Below, piece by piece: positions 54,001-63,000 of a DNA stretch of 64,000 nucleotides. Within the stretch, counting starts at the first letter, position 1, and each line of letters starts with the position of its first letter. The notes under the pieces were generated by a model. The model made no database searches. It had not been told where the DNA came from and was given only the letters and a program-made list of their open reading frames with translations. The translations under genes and the position numbers were made by a program. This DNA is from Symsagittifera roscoffensis. Its lineage: Eukaryota; Xenacoelomorpha; Acoela; Convolutidae. The DNA is taken from assembly GCF_963678635.1 (NCBI RefSeq), contig NC_087068.1, positions 30,568,318-30,632,317 of the forward strand, in the 5' to 3' direction.

Positions 54001-57000
54001 GTACTGGTCAAGATGACCACAACAACAATGGAAACAATGATAACATATACCAAGATCCAACCACAGTACAGCCAATTCCATTCGCACATGTGAGTCAGTC
54101 AAGTTTTAGAATAATACATTTATCTTACAATCACAAAAATCACAATGAGTGCATTTCGATTACCTCAGAATAATTTTATTTGAAAATTCTAATTCATGTT
54201 TGAAGGTCGTCTGAAACTTTAAGTTTGAGAGAAAAACTTATCGGTGCAATTTATGTATGACCTTTTTACCAATGAAAACGACAAATCTAACCCCACTGTG
54301 GTCAAAAAACAAGAAAGAGATCGATTTTACGAAAATAAGTCGACAACTTTGGGCATCTTGGAACATCGTCTATGTTCCTTATCTCGTTATGACACAACAA
54401 CTTGAAAACAGTTCATTATGATTCATTTTTTAAAGAGTAAAAAAAAGTAAGTAAGACTTTTATATAGGTCGCGATGATTTTTTTTCAGGACCATAAAACA
54501 TGTTCAAGCTCAAATACACTTTTTCACGGTTTGACTGTTGATTTTTTTTTAAATTCAATTCATTTCCTTTGTCAAAAGAAAGGCAAACATCACTATCGAA
54601 CGGAAAAAGTGCAAAAGTCATCAAAAAGTTTTTCTAGTTTCGAAAGTGGAATTTAAATTTCAGATTTCCCACCCGTACAGAGAAAATTCTTTATTTCTGA
54701 CCAGAAATACTCTATATCCAATCTAATTCCTGATCGGAAATTCTTTATGAATCGTTTAAATAAAGCAGGGATTTTCTTAAAATTCTTTATTTCTTATCTT
54801 TTTTTCTGATGAGAAATTAGCTAAATCTAGGCTATTTCTGGCTGAAAAAAGTCGACCGATGAGGGTCGAACCTGCGAACTACAAATTTTGTAGGTCGCAG
54901 GTTGTGTATACTTGAAGCAAGTTTATCTCGTTGCGGTTGAGCGGTGAACTGATTTCTGGTTATTTATTTCCAGAAACCGTTTATTTCTAAACTAGCAAAA
55001 AAATAGATCGTTTGTGCACAAAAAACACGAGAAAATTTGGCTAGATAATCTGTATAAATATTCTATCTAGAAAAACAGCCTCCGTTTGGAACGGGCAGCG
55101 GAGTAAAACATAAAAAATATGTATACATTTTGATCCAGTTTTTTCAAATTGTGTTAATTTTATTTTAAAATTGTCCATCATAAATGTTTTAGAAATTCAA
55201 AGTGCCTTAAGGGCATCTATTTTTTTGAAGTTCGAAAATTGAGATTTTTTCAAAACACTGTTTAATTTTCTGTTTAATTACGTTCATTGACTCTTTTCCA
55301 ACCCACTCTTGGCTATGTTTTATCTTTTCGGTTGTTTTTTTTTCCCGTTAGGTCTACGTGGAGCTGCAACAGTTGAAAAGTGTGGGAGCAGATTGTGAGA
55401 TTCTGAACATGTCCACCCGTGCAAACCCCAACAGTGTCTTCAGCCCCACCCTCGCCCTCTCCCCATTTCTGAGGAGCACACCTGAACCAAGCCCCAATGC
55501 CCACATACGTCACACCCAACACCACGCAATCGATTCAAACTTCGTACTCAGGTTCGAACACGCTGTTAACACTCAAAGTAAACTTAAACGAGAGCGCAAT
55601 TGTTTTGACTTAATTTGTTGTTTTACAGTTTTGCAAGCAAAAAAATCTGACAATAAAATCAAGTTCTTGGTAAAATCATGATTGTGTTCGACTTTGTTTT
55701 GACCGATTCGGCTTTCTGTTTTGACTGTAGCTTCGACTTTTTGTTTCGATTTTGTGTTCGCTTTTATGTTTCGACGTTGATTTCGACTATAGGGCTTCTC
55801 GACCAGGGATTTTTGGTCGAATTCTGGCATGTGTTCGACCCGCCTCGGTCAAAACTGGACAAAATATAAGCCCAGAGATCAGAAAAAAACAGAATTTTTC
55901 AGTGATATCCTTCCAAATAATCATGAGAAATGGTATTTTGGCGCTTTTTCAGATGACGTTTTTCAAAAAAAGATCGACATATGCTCTGATGGACGTACTC
56001 GTGTTATTTTACGCTTTTCTCCTCACAACTTAAGTGCTCCAGGATGGGAGCAAGGGGTGGAGATCTCAAAAAGAAATCACGGCCCTTCGAGTTTCAGAGT
56101 GAGTGGCGTGGGCACGCAAAGAAGCTCCTTGACGACAACAAACAGGTCTTCTTTTCCGGGGGGAATCCTGACGGGAGGGGGACCAAGCACCTCATTCGAC
56201 GTCAATTCAATCCCAATTAACACTAAGGTGCTGCCACCGCCACCAAAACCAGGTAGATACGACTTACCGACCACCGAACACCTGTCTTTTCCACCCAAAA
56301 TCAAGTACCAAAAATATGCGTCATGCATAATCGAGTCGTGTATCATATTAAAGCAATTTTTGTCGTGATTGAAAATTTTTGAAAGCTAACTCAATATCGA
56401 GAAAAAGCAGTCTGAATACCTTTGCTTTTCTCACCAATGAATTCTTCGCGGTCGCAGGTAACTAACTGCAGAAACCAAGAGAAATTGTTTTCTAGTGGAT
56501 AGAGTCGTTGATACAAATACATCGGAGTTTTAATTTAACCGCTTACCAAATGTACCATTCTGCGTTTTTTGCTTATTTTTGAGTTTCTTGCGCAGCAGCC
56601 AGTTGGTTTGATTCAGTTTAAGATGTCAGTTGGTAAGATGCCAGTTGGTTTGATTCAGTTTTTTTTTCATTACGAGGCCAAACTGTGCACTGGATAGGCG
56701 CACATTTCTGTATGTTCCTGGATTCCAGAGACAAGTATTTAAACATGTTCCAAAATGTAAGTGGATTCCACTTACAAGATTTACGTGGATTCAAATAAAA
56801 TGATTACAAAAAAAAAGATTCAAATCGCATTTAGTTCGATAGTATCCCTTTATAACCCTACAGATTAGTAGCAGAGTGTAAACAGCCTCTAATCAACGAT
56901 TTTTGTATTTCGAGGATTCTTTTCCAAATGGGAATGTTCCAGACTATAATAAAAAAGCGTTCTTAAATTTTACTTTTTTTGATGAGTACTCGTTTTTGCT

Positions 57001-60000
57001 TTCACCTGTAGATTACCCGCCAGTGGCGAAGGAGGTGGACCCTTCTAAGTACTACTGGGCAGTGAGGGGTCGGTGGGTGAAGTTGGAGCAGACTGTGGAG
57101 GGCAGTGGGGCATGGAGCAAGCCCAAAATATCCTCCCTCTCATTCCACTCCATCATCAAGTGCAGGAAGCTATGCGATGAAGGCAAGTCATAAAGTGACT
57201 TTCACATGCAAGCTTTTTTTGTTTGATTGTTTAATTAGGCGCATCAGTTTCTCACGACCAGACTTTACCAGCATAACAGTAAGGGGAACGATACAAAAAA
57301 TCTTGTATCAGGGCAGAGAACTTTTTGGAGTAATTTTGCAAATTAAAAACCCTGAAATTTTCGATTTGAACAATGCCAGCTAGCGTGATATTACGTTAAG
57401 AAGCGCATTTATTTGATCAATAAGTTTTCCTCCCTTCAACTTGGAATGTTTAAGAGCGGACTGGCTCGACGCTTAGGAGTTTAGAAAAATGAAAAAGCGC
57501 GTAATTATCACAATTAATTTTAAATTCATAAATTTACAAAAATTGAGGAAAAAGCTTGTGAGATTTGGCTCCAAATTTTCATGATTTTCAATGAATTGAA
57601 AAAGTCATTTAGAAAACCGTTGTTGTTTGCAAAAAAGGCAAAATATATCATCATCTTACTCGAAATTTTGAGCAGCAATAAATGCCATGTTTTCCGCAAC
57701 CGCAATTGTCAAGAGTCAATGAACGCAGTGAAGACTCTTAAAAAGTTCATGGTGATTTTTTGTGTATTATTTTTCAGAAAGAAAATCTTAAATTTTGTTC
57801 GCGATCATGTGTGATTTTTTGAGGTTTGACTTGTGATTTTTGTCCGAATGAAGTTGAGAGCATTTCCTTTTTTGAAAGCAGAAAACTTTGCTATAGAACA
57901 GCAAAAAATATAAGATCACAAAACGCGCGATTGATTTCTAATATTGAAGTTGAACTTCAAATTTCAAAAATCTCAGCGAAACAATACCTTTATCAGATTT
58001 CTCAACTTGATATAAATTTATCAGGAAAATGCCAGTCATCCAATGTTTTGATTTTTGGAGAACTTTGAAGCTATATGCGTTTTATTTTGAAAACCGAAAA
58101 GAAAATTAAGAGTAATGAACGTAGTGAAGAGTCTTACATAAGTTTTGGTGATTTCTTATCGTTTTTTTTTCGGGAAATTCTTAAAATACTCTAATAACTA
58201 CAGATGTGCATGTTTACATTTTCATGCATTTATGAATGCACGTAGGTATATATGCCCTTTTTGAAATCAATTGAAATTCATCTGCTGAGAGTTACGTTAA
58301 TAGCACTATCCAAATACGAACGTGGATATGGCGCAAAAAAGACGTGAAAAACTTTTTTAGTTTCGAAAGTGGAAAATAATTTTTAGATTTCCAGCGGAAT
58401 AGAAACTTTAGCGCAATTCTGGTTCATGTAATTTGTTCACACCAAAAGGTCATTAAAAGGTCAATCCGGGGTAATCCTGGGTCATTCCTCCCTATTTGGA
58501 TTAGAAATCGTTAAGGAATTTATGAATGTTTACTGTAGTTTTCATGCAGGTCCCATTTTCTATCCATGTCTTATTTCCATTATTGTTTTTCCCGGAAGTC
58601 GGCTATTAAGGCCGAAAGGAGTTGCCGAGTGTGTTTTTTTTTCACCATGGTATCTTCTTTAGGGGTTTGTAAGCTGTGTCTATTGAAGCCATAAAAACAA
58701 TCTGCGTTGCTCAATATTTTGCGTAAATAGCTTTTTTTTTCCTAACTAGGTCTATAACATACTAATTTTTGGTACAACTCCAACCGCTAGATGTTGAACT
58801 CTATTAGGGTTATTTGTACTTCCGGGAACTATTATCACTTGGGCCAGGGGGTCCGAATGGGCCCGGGTTTTTGCACGCCCGAGTCGAATCATCCCTACTA
58901 TCCATTCTAGGAATTTTATTAAATTAGCTTCTTTAGTTCCCATTTTGGGTGAGGGTGGTTTATCACCTTTGTTCACTTTATAACTTTACCCGACGTGAGA
59001 CTATTTCTTCACATATTCGAACTTTTTTAGAGTTGACATTTTTTTTCTGCTTATGGCAGAAATTAGTAAGTCTTGGGCTTAGGTTGCGATGGCTTCTAAT
59101 ACACGAGAATAACCTACTCCACACTTACAAACAAACAGTTCACCTTGTTTTTGTCATAGATAGTGGGTAGTGTGGTGTTTCATCGGGAAAACTACTTGAG
59201 CAAGAAGATTCCCGCTTTTTCCGAGGCAGCACTGGTTCTGGTGGCCAACAAGGACTTATTATGATTGCACGGATATGCTTGCTGAATTCCAAAAGGCGAT
59301 CGACCTCACGTTAATCAAGTTCGAAATTTCATTCGCTTGTTTAGACACCATTCTAATAGTTACGAAATGTTCTAAAGAAGAACAGAAAAACACCTACATA
59401 AAGTGCTTACAAAATTAAATGCAGAAAATTATAGAAAATTCCATGCAAACAGGTTGATTGGCTTGGATATCAAAAAAATAGCGAGGGCGCCAAGCCGCAG
59501 AATCGAATAACCGACGCAATAATTAAAGTCACACTTCTAAAAGGTTTAAGCAGCCAAAAATAATTTACGGGTTCTATATATCACCATACCAGATATTTAC
59601 CAAACTTGGCAAAAGAGGCTTCAGCACTTAAATCAACTGTAAAAATACGGATAAACACAAAACAACAGGTTGAAAGTCGGATCAACATTTGGATTAGGCG
59701 CACCGCTTAAAAAATTTACCCAGGAGGGATGGGTGGCAAAAGCATATGCGTCCAGGTTCTTAAGTTTTTAGGGAGAGAAATTTTTGGTAAATGAGCTAGA
59801 ACAATTCTGATACGACTCAGGGCAATCGAGCACTTAAAATATTACTTGCACGGAAAAAATTGCACCCTCATTATCGAGCATCAAACTTTGATTGGTCCAT
59901 TAACAAGCAAAATATCAAAAGTTAGCCAAAGTAGACTCACTAGATGGATCGATCGTTTGATCCCCTTTAGTTTTCATATGAAATATTTGGCTGGATCAAA

Positions 60001-63000
60001 AATGGGACTAATCGACTAAAGGTTGTGAAACCCAGTAGGATTAGCAATACCCCCAGCGAGCATGATGAGGAATATGCAGTAGCATCAATTAACTCTTTCA
60101 TTGAAAATCTCGAATTGGTTGACAACGTCAATCTAAACACGCTAGCCAATCAGCCGCGAAGCCCTATATGTCGCAAAACCCATTCGGAATAGCTATATTA
60201 TCCCGCAACAGCTTAGACAAAAGATTCTAGACAGTCTCCACCTCACACTTCCGGATGCAGCTGCAATGCTTGACCTATATGAGAAAATTTGGTTTCCCCA
60301 CGCTCACCGGACGATTGTCCAAATGGCTCAGAGTTGCAGTTAATGCACAGAAGAAGGTAAAAAGTTTAAACAAACTTTAGGGAGAAAATTTTCATTCCAA
60401 ATGGAATCAGTAGTGATTCCAATCACCAATTGAAGAATAACAACTCGATTTCAGAGTGTCACTCCCGGATGAACTAAAAAATATGCGTACATTTTGGTCG
60501 CAATAGATAAGTGATCAAATTTTCCAACAGCTAAGGTAATTACAAATACAACGACGGACATTGCAATAAAAAATATGCAAAGATATATTTTGATCAACGA
60601 GGTAACGCAAAAACTAAGATGTGATCAGGCACAAACAATCTGGGCGAAAAATTTTCAAATTCATTCTAAATCAAAAAATATTAAGCTTTTTTTTGCACTG
60701 GTAGATAATCACATATCTATTAAGCTAGTTGAACGGATGATTCAAACATTAAAACGTGGATTAGGGGTAATGCGAATTGACCACATGACACCGTTCAAAT
60801 TTGCGTCTAATAGAGCAGAAATAATAAAAACCTTGAGAATAACTCCGCACTGAATTACAAAAACCACTTCCTTCAAAGCCCATATGGGTCGAAAACCAAA
60901 TAGACCATTCTCAAATATAGCAACAACTAGCTCCCCAAAACATTTGAATTGGTAGAACGCAAAACTCGCTTGTTTAGATCGGAAAACTTGATATACACTC
61001 CACTGCCACCGGAAGTAATGCACGACTTGCAATGCTGGCCGGAGAGCGAAGTGAACGTCAAGAAGAAATTACTCCAAAATCTACCAGAGCCAACAAATGC
61101 CGAATTCCAAAATGAAATGGGAAGGACATCTAACCAAGTAAAGCAGGTGTGAGAACTAGGTCTTCGTTAGCGAGAGAAAAGGAAGCTCAATTTCAAAGTT
61201 CAAAGGAACACAAGCACAAATAGATCCAAACACTAAAAAGAAAATATAACAGGTAGCACGAAAAACAATAAGATAAGCAAAGAATTCGAAACATTTGAAC
61301 AAAAGTAAAAAACAACAAACGAGAAAATCGTAACCTACACACCACATACAGCCTGGGTACAGGCTAAAGGGAAACAACCTCGAGTATTAAGAAACAGCGG
61401 ATTTGCTTTTGTGTCGAGCCCACTTATCTATGAACGGTGCAGATCTTCACGAATAAGCAATTATGTTGCATACATATCCGCAAAACGAACAGGTCCAGTT
61501 TTACATTTCTTAGATATTGAAGAGCCAAATGCGCCCCGTCAACCAGTTTTCAAAGATGAACAAACGGGCCTGCCAAAACGAAGCTCCCGAAAAAAGATAC
61601 CAGAAAGGAATTGTGTGGAACCAGAAGCAAAAATAAAACCTCAGACCGAGAAGAGATCAGGAGAAAAACCAGCCCCAAAACAGCAAAGAGGCATGATGTT
61701 CCGGACGAGCGGTAAGAAAAAACGACAATCTCGACATCATCAAGCGATGACTGGTCCTCCAGCACATCGGAGACTACGGCGCCCTCGCCCAAGCGAAGAG
61801 ACGTCAGGCGGACGCTCCCACAAAATACTCAACCACAAAAAACACCAACAGAGTCTAGTAGAAAATCGCCACAAACCCGACAGGCAACTTTGGCCAGTGC
61901 TCTCGGAAACCCGATTACCATAAACAGTGTGGAACAAAAAAAAATTAGTATCGAATCGCCCGGCAAACACGTCGTCCAAAAAGAAAATCAACCCAGCAGC
62001 TTGAGCTGTTTTATATACGAAATGAGTTTTAAAGAAAGTTCCCCAGTACACTGGTGACCAACAAGCAAGCCAACAGAACTGCGGAGCGTGAAAAACAAGT
62101 AGACAAGGAAGTGAACGAAGAAATCATTGGCACCAATTTAGGCGATAATGGAAGGGAGCAACCAACCAAAGAAGTGCAAGAGCCCGCAAGAGGGAAATGA
62201 TTAATCAAAAATCCCAAAGGGACTCAAGAACTTTTATTAAAACTCAGCTGGTCCCACGGGGACTAAAAACTCAAATAATTTATTTCGTTCAGAGCGGGAA
62301 CGCATCCGGCCGGATTGGCATCATGATAGTGATATATACATATTTATAACTATTTATATAATTTATAACACAGGTCATAACCAGTCCGTATTGCTAAGAG
62401 CACAACATGTGCAGACTTGAGAAAAGAGATTATGTTTCAGTTAACTTCTATTTTCTTGTTGAGTTATCACCTTAGTCGCCAATCCGTACGGATTCAGGAA
62501 AGATCATACAACTCGGTATGAGAGTCGCACCGGAAAGCGTAGAGATTTTACTTTCTTTTGCAAAGGGGGAGGGCGCACAAAAATAACAAGATCCCCTTAT
62601 TTAGCTGTGATGATATTGGATCTGGACAAGGTGGACATGATGGACATTAGTGAGGCCATAGCAGACAGACTGAATGAGAGTGGGGATGTGTTTCTTTCTT
62701 CTTATTCCAACCAGCCAAACAAGCAGAAGTACAGAAACCTCTTCTTCCAGATACTACGCAGGGCTGACAAACGGTACGCATTCAGCCAGAGTAGCCTTGA
62801 ATCAAAACAGAAATCGCTTCTTGAACCACTCATTAGTTTAGGAATAAAAAAAACGTCCAAGAGTTTTTTTTTTACTTCAAAGTCATCGAATTTTTCATGC
62901 CAGCGTTTTTAACAGACAAAGAACGAACTCTTGATGATGTTAACTTTTTTCAAGAAAAGTCTAAAAAATTTTTCGTACTAAATTTTTTTGTAGCGAATTT

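Larger units (their letters stand above)
59190..62570 (+). mobile_element. Decayed Ty3/gypsy element (pol remnants, likely 3' LTR) in SLC4 intron 13
   Basis: RT, RNase H, integrase and C-terminal fragments follow one another in the right order on the + strand, with many stops. The region 62265-62570 after the last open frame may be the 3' LTR, but no matching 5' LTR is seen to the left, so borders are approximate. Sequence-wise it is distinct from the giant element (different RNase H and integrase motifs), less A-biased and much older. Confidence 0.75.

Noticed and set aside
54843-54960. Minus-strand tRNA-like sequence with a GGTTCGA word
   Set aside because: No consistent cloverleaf could be drawn; a 15-bp hairpin explains most of the symmetry.
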